This document shows positions 49,001 to 61,400 of a DNA stretch of 64,000 bases, in pieces. Each line of letters starts with the position of its first letter. Position 1 is the first letter of the stretch. The notes beneath the pieces are model-generated. The model saw nothing but the letters and a program-made list of their open reading frames with translations, was not told the DNA's origin and did no database searches. The stretch covers positions 20,573,826 to 20,637,825 of the forward strand of contig CM024187.1 in assembly GCA_013433145.1 (NCBI GenBank), written 5' to 3'. Made by a program: the position numbers and the translations under genes. The stretch comes from Ascaris suum (lineage: Eukaryota > Nematoda > Chromadorea > Rhabditida > Ascarididae).

Positions 49001-51864
49001 TACAAAGCCGCCGAAAACATTCGTCAGCAAGGTGCTTACTCAACTTTTACGTTCTGTTTGCTGCTAGTCTCTAGCCGGTTTATCTCTGTTTTGTTTACAG
49101 CTTCAATGAGGCAAATTAAGTAATCCACTACGAGCAGGCCGAGACCCAGTGCTTATTGGCCAATCACTAACAAATGGTCGGTGAAGTTGCTTGAAACTAA
49201 AAGATTTTCCCCACAAACGATGAAAAATATGTTGATTAGAATTTTATTGGCACACTTTTCAACTGCTTCATTTTGATTTGTTTTCATCGAATGCATCAAT
49301 TATTCACAAACATAGGCAATTTGAGCGTCAAATTCCTCTTGTTCACCTTCTCATATTCAACAATGTAAGCGGGATTCTTTTTTATTCTTTGTATGCGATG
49401 TTGATTACAAAATTTCACCTCGTTCAATGAGTTCAGTTTAAACACCACTAAGTACAGCCACAATTAGCGCCAACGGTTCTTTAATAGTAGTGTTCTCTAA
49501 TTTCAGGCAGCCCGTTTCGAGGAAAGCTCCACAGATGGACGCGGCGATGAACGACTTTCGCACATAACGGCCACCCGTCCCAGACAGCCCAATAAACGAC
49601 CACCATCAACCATCTTCTCTAAAAGAGTTCGTTGCAATTCCATTTGAATTCACCTCATGGTTGCATTGCGCCTTTCGTTAACATACTTACACGTAAATTG
49701 TTTACATTTTTTGTATTCCATACAGCTTTATGACTTCGTGCGGTTGTTGATAAAAGTGGAGTACTTTCTTGACTCTAACATATAAATCTTCTTTCTCTTC
49801 CACTTCTTCCTTTCTTCGTATTTCCTCTATCTTCACGTCTCCTATTCCCGGTTTTGCCATAAAATCTCAGCTGTAAGACCTTGCTCCTTTAGCTTCTGCT
49901 TACTGCTTGGAATCGATGTCTAAAAAACAGGGAGCCATAGATTATTAGATCTTATAGGAAGGTTTTACAGTATGCTAAGGGAAATGGGAGCTCAGACTTT
50001 CGACTGCTTTTTTTCCCACGCTGTTAACGTGCATTTTAATTCCAAATTTTTGTTAGTTTCCCAAACTCACTACACCAGTACGTCCGGATGAAACACTCAG
50101 TGCTTGCTGATTCAAGGTGCAAACTAAGATTCTCACAGCTTCCACAGCTTTCCAAAAAAGATGTCTCTGAGCGGAGGGGCTTATAAACCTGGAAGAGTGA
50201 TGTATATTTGCTCTGCGTTGCCATTACATGTGCTTTAGTTCACAATAACCAGATGTGCAAGTTTGTCAAATGTGTTTGCTTATGTGTGGAGTTTTATTGG
50301 CAATTTTTAGAAGTCAACAGACAATCTTCTGGATGTTGCTGTACCCGAGGAAGTGAATTCAACGCCAATATTAAACGCTTCAGCCTCTGAGCCCACTACT
50401 GCTACTGCGCAACTGTCTATTGTTTCAGGTTTTTGTTTTTTAGTTAGCAATATGTTAAGTGGTTGTATTGAGGGGCTTTTGTAAAGTAATCATTTTCTAT
50501 ATTATGTGCCATTTTCTGAATTGAAATGGAATAGGCACTTGAATTGTAGTAATTGGAACTCGAATCGAACGCATAAGAAAGTTATGTTGTACGTGTTTGC
50601 ATTAAGTTATTGATGGAAAGACACGAGTTAGTGTAAGATATACAGCTAAGATTGCCTATTATAAAAACTTTATTGCACTTGCTAAATATAGGTAGAAAAA
50701 GTAACGCATTTGAAGAGTATACAGGAAACGAAAAATGAAAGGGCATTAAGTTGTGAATGGTTGATTTCGAAATGTTCTCATAGAGTTTCGTTTTTTGGCT
50801 AATATAGAGCTATGATAGCGAATTGATAAAAGGGTTGGCTGTGGCGATGATAAGCGGAATGCCGAGTTTCTCACTTCTTTTTGTCAATTGTACAACTTCA
50901 AGCAGACGTATCATTTTCTTTAACCACCGTACTATCTAGGTGAATAAACGCCATCTTAGTTGCTGTTCAAAACTCGAAACTAAGCTTGCATTTCTTCTTA
51001 GAGTTTGGACCACTGATCAGGTGGACATCACTGCTCAGTTTGAAGGAACACGAGATATTCGGGATGGGGCTGCGATTTTGTGAATGATAAAAGATCGGAC
51101 TTTGAAACTAATCGAGTGCGTAGCAAAAAAAAGATTTTTTTTTGTCTCGCTATTCGTGCTGCAGATTCGTTCTATAAGGAAATATTTTACTGGGCTTTTT
51201 TTTTTCGTATTCCGTATTTGACAGCGGATTGAGCTCCAACTAAAGTTCAGAATACGGTATTATGCAAATCTCTTTGCCCCTCTTTCTTGCCACTCGTTTT
51301 TTTCTCGGCGGATATCCGCATCTGAATGGACAGTCTGAAAAAGCTATTGTAAGAGTCGCTTTCAATTGATTGGTTTTGCTTTATTGATTGCTAATCAATG
51401 AATGATTCGAAGCTAACAGTGATCATAATAACAATGAGTTGAAACTGACTACAGCTATCACATTGGAGAGTGAGCGGTATTGGCGGGAATAGTTAGGTGG
51501 GCGATTGCCCGTGTTAAGAGTAGGAAGATTGTTGGGACGATAGATGCTCTTTTCGTTCGGGTCTGGTTGGGAAGAAGTTTTTCAGCATTTCGGTGGGTGT
51601 CTTTTTAACCAAAGGCACCGACGCAGAAGCAAGCTTCTCAATAACTTCATAGAACAACATACTGATTCGTTTATTTTCGAAGTAACCCACGAATATTCAG
51701 TGCCTTCACCGAAGCAGCAATCGCCAAAGAGTGTTAGCGACAGCGAATTCGTCACTCGAGCCGAATATAATCGTCTTCAAGCGAGAATCGATGAACTCCA
51801 TGCAGAGATGATTCAACGGATCGCCGCACTTGAAGCTAAACTTGCTAAACAAGGTACCATCTGA
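40041..51864 (+). CDS. CIN85/CD2AP-type SH3 adaptor with capping-protein motif
   Basis: Adaptors of this family scaffold endocytic and junctional receptor complexes and recruit actin capping protein. Coding exons: 40041-40128, 41549-41731, 45334-45408, 46042-46170, 47857-48092, 48882-49031, 49507-49626, 50311-50428 and 51701-51864, giving 420 aa with all phases agreeing. Residues 33-91 are an SH3 domain (VRFSYKAAHDDELDLEV, GLFPTNFV) closest to SH3B of human CIN85. Residues 160-217 are a second (LFTYSPAHEDELAL, GKRGLIPDNFVEIV) closest to SH3C. Residues 238-250 are proline-rich (VPPVVPTKPSKPP). Residues 304-320 match the CPI consensus LxHxTxxRPx...P. Residues about 383-417 form a coiled coil (EYNRLQARIDELHAEM). 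Human CIN85 has three SH3 domains and about 665 residues, so this form is short and lacks an SH3A. Exon 8 (50311-50428, containing STDNLLDVAVPEEV) was placed by phase and composition. Donor choice at exon 7 is moderately sure. Confidence 0.9.
42425..43400 (-). mobile_element. decayed mariner-family transposase in adaptor intron 2
   Basis: Minus-strand frames, broken by stops and shifts, match mariner transposase. The clearest block lies at 42700-42560: RDNAKTYFAK, then LDWETSPHLPYNPEFAP, aligning without gaps to the family segment HDNA...W E...Y SP DLAPSD. The third catalytic Asp of the DD34D triad (the D of APSDYH) reads Pro. Farther in, FRSPHISVMNAHHQHGRTKK and KFGEW at 43120-43040 match the helix-turn-helix linker region. 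An N-terminal relic may reach about 43300 (GAENAMHVAHAI). Terminal repeats were not found. The copy is dead and sits antisense to the host gene. Confidence 0.75.
46893..46907 (+). repeat. G15 tract
   Basis: Fifteen G after a TGTATGTGTGT stretch, in intron 4 of the adaptor gene, followed by GAGGGTGGAGGAGGTGGGG. Confidence 0.85.
49555..49605 (+). other. CPI (capping protein interaction) motif of the adaptor
   Basis: The encoded LSHITATRPRQPNKRPP fits the CPI consensus LxHxTxxRPK followed by six residues and Pro, with Arg in place of the Lys. In CD2AP, CIN85 and CARMIL proteins this motif binds actin capping protein from the side and weakens its hold on barbed ends. The motif lies wholly within exon 7 of the adaptor gene. 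Confidence 0.85.
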
Positions 51865-54800
51865 ACGTGTTCTGCGTCCATCCATTGTGCAGCTGATTTC
51901 CAGCAGTTTGTTTTTGAGTTTGATTAATGCGCCCACCACTGCTTCCACTACCGTACCTCTTTCTTCTTTCTCTTTTTGCGGTTTTCATCTCCATGTTGAT
52001 GATCTATTTGTAGTAATGACGAAAGTAATTTGAAAGCGGGAAAGTGAGGCATCTAGGGATAGCTAACCACTGATTAAAGCATACTGATGTATAAAGTTGT
52101 AAGTGCTGCACAACGCAGAACCATAGTCTAAATGGGTGCTCCCTGTTCTCTTGGTTGAGGTTTTGTCGTTTACTATCGTAGTTTTGGCATTGCCATACTT
52201 GAAGTCAGCTTTCTCGGATGAGCCTTAAATGATTCCTTGAAAATTGAGTATTGTGTGATGCATCGTTTTTGGACTAGTGTGGTGGTTTTCGTTCCATGAA
52301 ATATGGGTTTACTGCGTTCATTGCGATGATAGTCGCTAACGACAAGAAAGAGCTTATCCGTTTTCGAAGGTCGACGAGGCCTCATTCGCTTCTCTTCAAA
52401 GAGTTAACTTATCTGGAAAATGAAAGATATTGCTGCTTCCCTCTCATTTAATTTGGATGTGGAAGTGGCAGGTGGCCGCGTTGCTTTAGTTTCGTTCGTC
52501 AGACGTTATTTTCATTGTTTTCATGATCGATATCGAAATTTGCTGAAAGTGCGCCTTGATTATGTGTAAAACACTCATCACTCACTTCATTGCTGTATTT
52601 ATATGCGCTTCGTTAATGGGTGTAAATTTTATTGTAGATTATTTTCAAATCTTGCAACCGTATTTAGAGATGTTTTATCGATGTTATTCCTAGTCTTGTC
52701 AACGAATGTTGCCGTGTTTGGTCTCCAAATTTGGGTCTATCGTTGCGGAAATTGGAAGTTCTAATTGACATTCCTATCACACGACTGCTTTCTTTTCATT
52801 TTTTTCGAATCGTTTTCCAATATTCTCTTCTTTCATCACTTCTTTCATCTAATTGCACTTATTTCTCGTCGTTTCATTAATGAGGATTTTGAGCGAATGC
52901 ACGCAATAGTTATTTATGTTGCTCGATGCATCAGTCTATTTGGAATCAAAACACTCTTCGATAGTACACTGTTGTGGGGTCGGATGCATCGGGAAAGCTT
53001 CTCAAATACAGCTACAGGAATTTTTGAAAGAATCAGTTGGCTTCGAGAACTTTGGAGCAGAAGTTCCTGCTCAGCTCAAATGTGGCTATCGTTGGCATCA
53101 GGCTGTCTAGAAAGGTGCTGCATCGACGGTGATTGAGGCTGAGACCACATGGAAGCTTCTGTCATGGTTAACAACTGTTGTCACTAGGGCTGTTGTACAG
53201 AATACTTGAAAGATTGGGGAGTGAGATGTTGGTCGAGAAAACCGAAAAACTCGTTGAAGATGTGTTTGAGTCCAATTGCATACATTCATCAATTGTTCGT
53301 GTGCAATCAGTTCGCTGTTGTCGTCGTATGGAGCTTATGAACATTCTCACCACAAGTACCCCAGTGAGGGTTTTCTGATGGGCGTTTGTTTGTTTGTTTT
53401 TCGATGTTTATTTTGCCGATGTTTGAAAAATGCGAAAACGGACGCACATTAATCGACATCTTCTTCAAACTTCATTTTATTCGAAAATTTATTTCTAAGG
53501 GTATTTCCCAAATTTTTTGCCGCATTATGAGAAGATCGTGACGGTGCTTGAACTTCGATCGTAAGTAGACTTATCGTATAGAAGTACTTCATAGCGAGCT
53601 TGAAAAAAGAGATTTCCGCCAATTCATTTTTGGTCATCGGATGTTAAACTGCTTGACTATTGGCTATACACTATCCGTCTATTAATTCGATTGACAGATG
53701 GAGGAGTGACCGATCGAATTGCTTCGGGCGATCGAATATCACTCGAGGCTGTTGCCATTCGGTCGTTGATCCATATATCAAATAAATGGATGTACTATCG
53801 AAGTGAAAAGCATATTTGCTTTTGAATTAACGTCGCTTTCGACGTCAAATAGTATTGGAATTTCTGATTTGCTCAAAAAAAGAATTTTCTTATAGGAAAG
53901 GGGTGCGTTGCACTCAAATTACCTTAAAATGGTGTTGTTTTTGCTCGTCTATCAACACAACAACTTTGTGCTGATGTTTACTCATCCTTAATGCTTTGCT
54001 GATTGTTTATTTATTTTATCTCTTAACTCTCGTTTGATTTTATTTTTGTTTTAAGTTTATTCTTTTGCAGTGTTAATGTTTCATTGTATGTGTTTTTTTT
54101 AAATTTGTGATGGTTTTCTTCAGAATATACTGTGATGCTCGACAATTACTAGGGGCATTATTGTATGTGGGACTCGTAAATTCTATCGTCATAGCCTCAG
54201 AAATACTCATGAATTGCGCCATTTTTGGGAACGAAGTGGCGCATATGTAGGTATATCTGTGTCTGTGTGTGTCTGTGTGTATGTATGTAAATTTCATACC
54301 CGGTGCTAATGCCCTAGTTTGATGCCGATTACAGTTGTATTCTTCATGTAATAGTTTTGCAATAAAAAACTAACAATTGCATTATTTTCCACCTTCGAAA
54401 ATAATTTTTCTATAAATGCAAATTTTTATGTAAATGCAAATTTTTATGTAAATGCACTAATTACGTAAAGATTATTAGCGTTGTATTTCTTTGATTGATG
54501 GAATATTTTTTTTTTTTTTTTTTTTTTTTTGCTTATGATTGATGATTATTCGTATATGGAAGCTGCCACGCTTTAAGTGCTGATATATAATTCTTTTGTT
54601 TAGAGTCATTTTTCGGTATTCCGATAAGCGAAAGAAGTTCAACGTCTTTCCACATATATACATATTCTATGTATTTATAATATGTTTATTTCTTTTAAAG
54701 AAAGAAGATGTGAATTAATAATCCTCTCAAAACGACGCTCTTATATGAAGAAGATGCGTCGTCGAAAGTTATCATTCACATTTAGCGAGTTGTTAGCATT

Positions 54801-55114
54801 TCTTCTCTTTTTAGGTCCCTAAATGTAGTATATATTCATTATGGGGGGAAACAAGGAGGGGTTTCGATTCAATAACTTTACAACAACCATCATTGTGGAT
54901 GTGAGTTGTGTCACGCAAGTGCGTAATAGAAGGGGTGCGATGATGCACCCATCCCATCCGCATCTATTCGGTTTGCCCCCCTTCCTCGCCCTCTCCCGAA
55001 AAAAATTCTCTCGTGGAAGGGATATAACTTGAATCCGCTTTCTTTAAGTGCTAACTCCGAATGCAACTGGTACCAATCCGTGCTTATGAGCAAAGTGTCT
55101 CTGCTGAATTTTAG
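51865..55114. other. intergenic region after the adaptor gene
   Basis: No assigned gene. Protein-like but unrecognised plus-strand frames occur at about 52920-53110 (ESVGFENFGAEVPAQLKCGY) and 53215-53375 (SEMLVEKTEKLVEDVFESN), without clear splice partners. A 25-T run lies at 54506-54530 and an 18-base tandem repeat at 54413-54462. ATTAAA near 52074 may serve the adaptor gene as poly(A) signal. Confidence 0.35.
54413..54462. repeat. 18-bp tandem repeat, about 2.5 copies
   Basis: The unit AAATGCAAATTTTTATGT is repeated head to tail, the last copy breaking down into AAATGCACTAATTACGT. Confidence 0.8.
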
Positions 55115-55115
55115 G

Positions 55116-55376
55116 ATGAAGTTACATCCCATTCACATTCAAGCAGTTTGTGGCGTGGGCACGAAAGGGTGGTATTATGTGGGTCAGTCCTGTCTCTGAT
55201 CTCCCTCTCTCGTTCTCATTGTGCTAGTTGTTCCATCCAGGTATGTATCCTCAGGTATTGCCGCAACTATCCTATCTAATGGGATCCGCAAGTATCATCG
55301 AGTCATTGATCTTGATCGCAGGGAGTCACCGTTGCCAAAAAATCAAGTCCTAAGCGTACAAAAGAAACTTCGTTAG
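55116..55376 (+). CDS. tentative two-exon small protein
   Basis: A TTTTAG acceptor at 55113-55114 leads into GATG, giving exon 55116-55182 (MKLHPIHIQAVCGVGTKGWY), a GTCAGT donor, a 72-base intron ending CCTCAG, and exon 55255-55376 ending RRESPLPKNQVLSVQKKLR. The phases agree and the product would be 62 aa, basic at the C-terminus. A third frame nearby (KKSSPKRTKETSLAEEV, ending at a TGA at about 55408) is also protein-like, so an alternative last exon after the CAG at 55320 is possible. No family is recognised. Confidence 0.25.
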
Positions 55377-58300
55377 CAGAAGAAGTGCGCATTTTCAAGG
55401 AGTTGTGAAATCATGCAAAATTTCGAAAATTATAAGAATTTTCGTAGTTGCCACCGAAGGGGAGAGGGTTCGATATACCGCTCTCCCTTGCCCCCTTCTC
55501 CCGCCGGTCGTAGATGACTGTTGAGCATGGCAGTGGTCATTATTCCAGATAAATGGCGAAGTGAGGGAACTGCGGCACCTAACATTGCGGCATAAATGCA
55601 TCTATGCATTTATTATGCTAAAACTTGAGTCGATTTGCGATAATTTTTGAAGTGGGATGCTGCTCAAAGTTAGCAATTTGCCTGATTTAGAGATCCGCAT
55701 ATCGCGTTGTCTGTCGGTTTAAGTGTCCTGAAGTCGTCCAGAATTTGATTATTCCCCTTTTCGCTCGTTGTGAGCGTTACATTATGTTTGGGGCGTTCCG
55801 ATTATTAACTCTGTATATTATTCCCACCTGATTTACTCATTTCAGGTTCCTAGCATAGCTCCTCTGAAATCGCCATGGGAGTGTGGGTATTCACCGTGTT
55901 TCTATTTGTGAACCCTCACTTATTTAAGACCTCTGTTCTAAAATTTTATGAACGCTGCAAGGCCAGGATATTACGGCGTGGATTATATCGGTTAGCGCGG
56001 ACTGTCTATAACACTTGCAGCATAGCAGCTTATTCGGTAATTCTAGCGTATTTACGAGTTGTGCGAGGTGTTGCAGACGAACCGTGGATGTGGTGGTAGC
56101 GCATCGTGGTTGAGTGGGTGCATTATCATAGGATGGTCAATAACTTTGATGCGGTATATCCGCAATTGAATTTGCGACGAAGGACGCCAGGTGTAAGTAC
56201 CTGACAAACGCAATGTTCCTCTAGTAACATCAGTCAGTCATAGTAGGTGTTTGTAATCGAAAGAACGTTATTGATGGCTGCGGAAACTCAGTTGCCACTA
56301 GCCAGAACTATTTAGGTGCGTGTTGTGCTTGCTACAAGCACTAAACCGAAACTATTCCCTCGTGTCGTCGGCTGTTCTTGTTCTCATATATCTGTCTTGT
56401 TATGTCTGCGTGCATGCATTAGTGTACTTGTCTGTGCGTCCAACTATTTGAATCCGAGACCCTGTGCGAATCTGGAACCAGAACATGTGTTTGCTATAGT
56501 TTAGGCATTGAATTGATCTTGTATATCGGCTTTCAAGTCGATTCTTGCTTTTCGGAGAGTTGTATGCACTTAAATGTGCTATAGAGTTAGCGCTCATTCC
56601 ACAATTTTTTCATTATTCCATGTTGATCGGTCGGTCACAAAAAGAACATTTTTTTTTTTTGAAGAGTTTCATCGGCGGATGAATGAGCTTTAAAGGTGGA
56701 AGCATTTCAATGCATATTTTTATAACGATCATTTAAAAAATTATCAAAATGGTTGATTTGATGAGTAAGACGGGAAAGTTGCGTACCGTTCGAGATCCTC
56801 TTGCTTGGAGTGTCGGAATTTTAGGCTCCCCGAACAGGTTCCGCTTAAGGTGGACGAACTGTTGCTAATTCTTTCCATTTTCAACCTTTATCACATTTTG
56901 GTAGCATAAAGCAGGCAATTCTCTACCTATGCACCAGAAGATGTCCTGTGCTTCATTGATACGATGAGGTGAACGAGGAAGAGATATGAGTTTCCGTAAT
57001 TTTTTTTTCAATAAAAAAAGCTAAGATGTGAAAGAAGAAAGGAAAAAAAAAATGGACTTCTCAATTAAAGACTCATACGTGCATTTAGTTACTACCGAGT
57101 ATTACATAGTTGTTGATTATTAGAAGGAGAAATTTAACTAGACAACTGCAGAAGGTCGCATATGAACGAAGGTATCATGTGCATACGAATGGGAACAAGT
57201 TGATGACGTTAGCGGTGTTGCTCCATGAAACATTCAACAATGTCTGCAGAATTGAGTACGTAGTGTCATTGTTTCTATTTTTAGCTTCACTCATTCACCT
57301 AAATTTTCCTTCCTTCATCAAGATCATCGCTACTCGAAGTCAATGTGGAATCGAAATGAAAGCTCCTCTTATTTCTGGTGGATTATAATAGTTGATGATA
57401 TGAGCACGCTAGGTTCAACTTATAGATGCGCGTTCAAACCAAAATATTGATGCAAATTTAAGTCGCTATGGGTTTTTTTTTCCCCCAAAACATTGATTCA
57501 CTCTGATTGTTCAGCAGAAATTGCCTGAAATTTCGCGTCATGATCGATTAAATAAAATTTTCTCAGTCCGGCTAGTAATTTGGGAATTCTTTAGTATCGA
57601 ATGTTACGTTCTGAATTCATAGTTTACAACATCTGTTGTTGAATTGTTGAAGATGTTTTAGAAGGTTCGATGCATTTTGATAATCGCTTTACTTCTGTGA
57701 TTTGCAATTTTTGATTAGGATTTTCTTTTTTTTTTAGTGGTTAGAAATGTGCGTTCGTTCATCCCAATGTTGTGGTATTTAATTGTCGAAGGTATGAGGT
57801 GGATTTGTGAAGACAAACTTTTCGCCTATTTGAGTATGAAATTATTTCTTTGGGATGGGATGGGGAACAATGAGGATACGAGTGATGTTGTTGAAATATT
57901 GGGTGGAGGAGGAAGGAGCGATGCATATGAACGCATACTTTATCCGATTTGCAGCGGATTTCATGAATTCTGTGCTTGCATAATATTTTTATGTGCGTTT
58001 TTAATCGACACAAAACGTCTTGCTGAGTTCTTTTATAATGCATTACTCGTTATTTCGTAGAGGTACTTTATGGTGAGCGATATTGAAACTTTGGTTAATG
58101 GAGGATTGCTCTCATCTGCAAAATTCAACTCCGAGAAATAAGTGACAAGTGAAATAATGAATTGGAACCAATTCATTATTTGATACAGCTAGCAGTGCAT
58201 ATGTATCACGCCAGAGAACTTCATGAGAGATGCTTCAAAACTACTTTCCCGCACTTTAAGAGCTTGATGCTTGGCACTTTTCGAGTCGGCTACTTTTGTC

Positions 58301-58400
58301 ATCGTTGAGACGCTTGCTATGAATATAGCTCTATCATTCGTGTATCAAGAAGGGACGCTTCGTTTTCTTATGTAGTATTCACTAATGCGGTATCGTTATA
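55377..58400. other. intergenic region before the TXNL1-type gene
   Basis: No exon that I can assign. Longest open frame is 57737-58060 (+), containing NNEDTSDVVEILGGGG, which is also open on the minus strand and without recognised similarity. The rest is AT-rich with short homopolymers. Confidence 0.45.
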
Positions 58401-58419
58401 GGGAACGGTGGCTAAAGAC

Positions 58420-61400
58420 ATGGTTTTAGCGCACATTGATTCGGAGGGTCACTTCAACCAGCTGCTTACCGATGCCGGTTCGAAACCTGTAATCATTGAC
58501 TTCTTTGCCACATGGTATGTTTTTATATCTTCATATGTAGTTTTGAAGCATTTACGGGTATCCCTAACCTTTTTTTTTTGCTGGGAAGAGAGAGGCGATC
58601 AAACGGGGCAAAAATTTCGCAGAAAAATTGCTGGTACATGCTATTTGTGGTAGCAAATTCCCTTCATGTAGAAGTGGGCGGTGCTTCCTTCCCATTAGGC
58701 TTAGAAAATTTTCATCATTTCAGAATCACCGTCCATATTTCTGAATAGGGAGGCTCAGAGGGTAATGAGGTGAAAACTGAGATGACGGAGTGGGGGTGAG
58801 GGTTGGGGGGGGGGGGGGGAGAGATTGATTCGACACTGAATTTTCATAGGTTGGTGGGACTTAGTTGCATTCATTTATTTTTCAGTTCAATGCCATTTAT
58901 TTCATAAAATAGCCATCGTCTATAAATTTTTGCAAATTATCAATCATGGTGAAAACAAATTCCTGGTTTCCTATAAATGAGATCATGCGAATTTTACAGC
59001 GGATGGGTGGGCTAATAGAATTGCTGCGGATCGATTGAGTTGTAGTTGACATTCGTCGGCATTTTGGAAATTTATACTCCTTGCTGCACTCAGTTTTCGC
59101 TTGTCTAAATCCAGCTCAACTTGATCAGTATTTTGCAGTATTTTCGTCCGGTTCACGTTTGCACTGATCATTGAAGAACTGGATAGAGCTGCATGAACGG
59201 AAGTGAATTTAAAACTGTTTTTAATAGTGATACTTTCACCGCTGTGTAATTGTCTTGTGGCGAAGGTGTACTTGTCACCAATTTCTGATTAGTGAGTTAA
59301 GGTGTGGACCGTGTCAGCGCATCGCACCTGTATTCGAGCAATTATCACTGAAGTATACGAACATGGTTTTCGGGAAGGTGAACGTGGAGACCGCTGAGGA
59401 GCTCTCTCGCAAGAACATGGTCACAGCAATGCCAACGTTCAACGTTTACGTTAGCAAGTACTCGTTGTTTTTCCACTTCGTTATTAGATTTATGTTTGAG
59501 CCATTTCACGATAAATATCATGTGTTGGATGCAGGTTCATGATTTGTTATTTAGTCTCATCAGTACACTATCGACATCAGTTATAATAGCACGGAGTCGA
59601 TCTCGTTCCACTCCAATAGTTGGCAAATTTCTGTGCTTATCTCTAAAGCCTGAAAGGTTTCCATGCCATTGTTTCTGAGAAAGATCGTTTTTGCTGCATC
59701 ACTATGAGACTGCATGCATTTGCATGTTTAAAAGCGTTTTTGCGACTTTTTATTGCATTTCTTGTCTTTTTTTTTTTCATTTCATAGTTTGTGCCGCTAT
59801 TTTTCTTCATTATCCTCACTTTTCGGCTGATTTTTGAAAATTTCTGCTTCGTTTCATGATAGTTCCGTTTGGAATGCATCGATTTTAAAGAGCCAATTTA
59901 ATCATCGGTCATTGCCAAGTCATATTCGTCCAACGTCGCGAACAGTTTAATGGCACTTTTTCGAAATGTTTTTGCATGACGGAATTCTTTTTTTTTTTTT
60001 ATTCAGGAGCTCAAACTTTCATGCATTCTGATTCATTTACAGAGTGAAAGTGGACAGCCTACGAGGTGCGGATGCGACAGCGTTGGAGACACTCGTGAAG
60101 AAATGGTCGGATAGGACGCCTCGTGAAGAGAGTCTCGTTGCGGGGCAAACTGATCTCACTGCTTTTATAGATAAGTCACAGATCGAATGCCTCAATGAGG
60201 ATGATCATGCCACACTGAAGTCAGTCCACTTATTTTTTCTCTATGTTATTTTCACAGTATCTTGTTTCTTCGCTTGTTTGTTTCATGACTGTACTCTCTC
60301 ATTGACTTTACTGCAAAAATTCTTTTCGATAAATAGCACTTCACAATTGTAAAGAAATAAGTTTGTCTTGATATACGGAAGCAAACAGGTTCTGAAGTAT
60401 TTGGCCATTAAATGCTCACTTATCTCTGTAAATTGCTTTCTGTCCTCGGTGACTGTCGTTTAGGTCATATAATATGAGATCCTGTCCATACAAAATGATT
60501 TACATATGAACATGTTTTTAGAACAGCCACTGTATATGACACCCAACAAATCTGGAAGATGCCTGATAGTGCTATAGTAACGGAATGATAAGAATTGTGG
60601 ATAGTGACGAAATCTGTGGTAGATTTTTTTGGTACCGTTATTAGAACACCACAGCAAAATCATTGCGTTCATACCCTTTTAGTTTCACTGCTGGTTGATC
60701 CATTATATTCAACGTTGGTCAGAAATTTGCATATGCTTTCACCCGTTCAAAATTTCAATTCAGAGTATTCAGATCAGAGGGGAAATCCATTCTTTTGCGA
60801 AAAATTTCCACAGCCAAATTTTGTTATTTATTGATAATTTATGAAAATGATTGATATGACGTATAGGATTGCAAAAAGCGCATATTGTGTCAGCATTTTC
60901 GATATGTTGCTGCACTTTTCCAATCAAAATGGAAGCAATCGTTGATAATTGTCACGGTTATCAATAAATGCTCAAGTTGTAAATCGGGACCGGGCACATT
61001 TTTGTGTTTTGTGTAAATATGCCGAATTCGTTGATAGATTGACGCTTTTATCAGAAATCATCAACTTTTTTCATTTTAAGAAAAAATCATGAGAAATTCA
61101 GGCGAGAGTTTATGGCAGTAGCACCTCTAATAAAAGTACGAATCCTCATATAGCCTATTTTTGCAATTATCTGGTCATAGCTGAGCGTTGATTTACTCAT
61201 TTTTTCAAGGAATCTCATAGAAGGTGAGGGCGAACTTCGATCGATTGTGATGCTCAGCTGATTATTTCGCTTCCTTTCACACAGCCAGTGAAAGTGCATT
61301 CAATATACATCAAAGGCGATGGATCGTCATCTCCGAAAACAGTCAAACTGTTCACTAATATAGCTGACATACTTGACTTTGATCGTGCTGCTGGAGCAGA

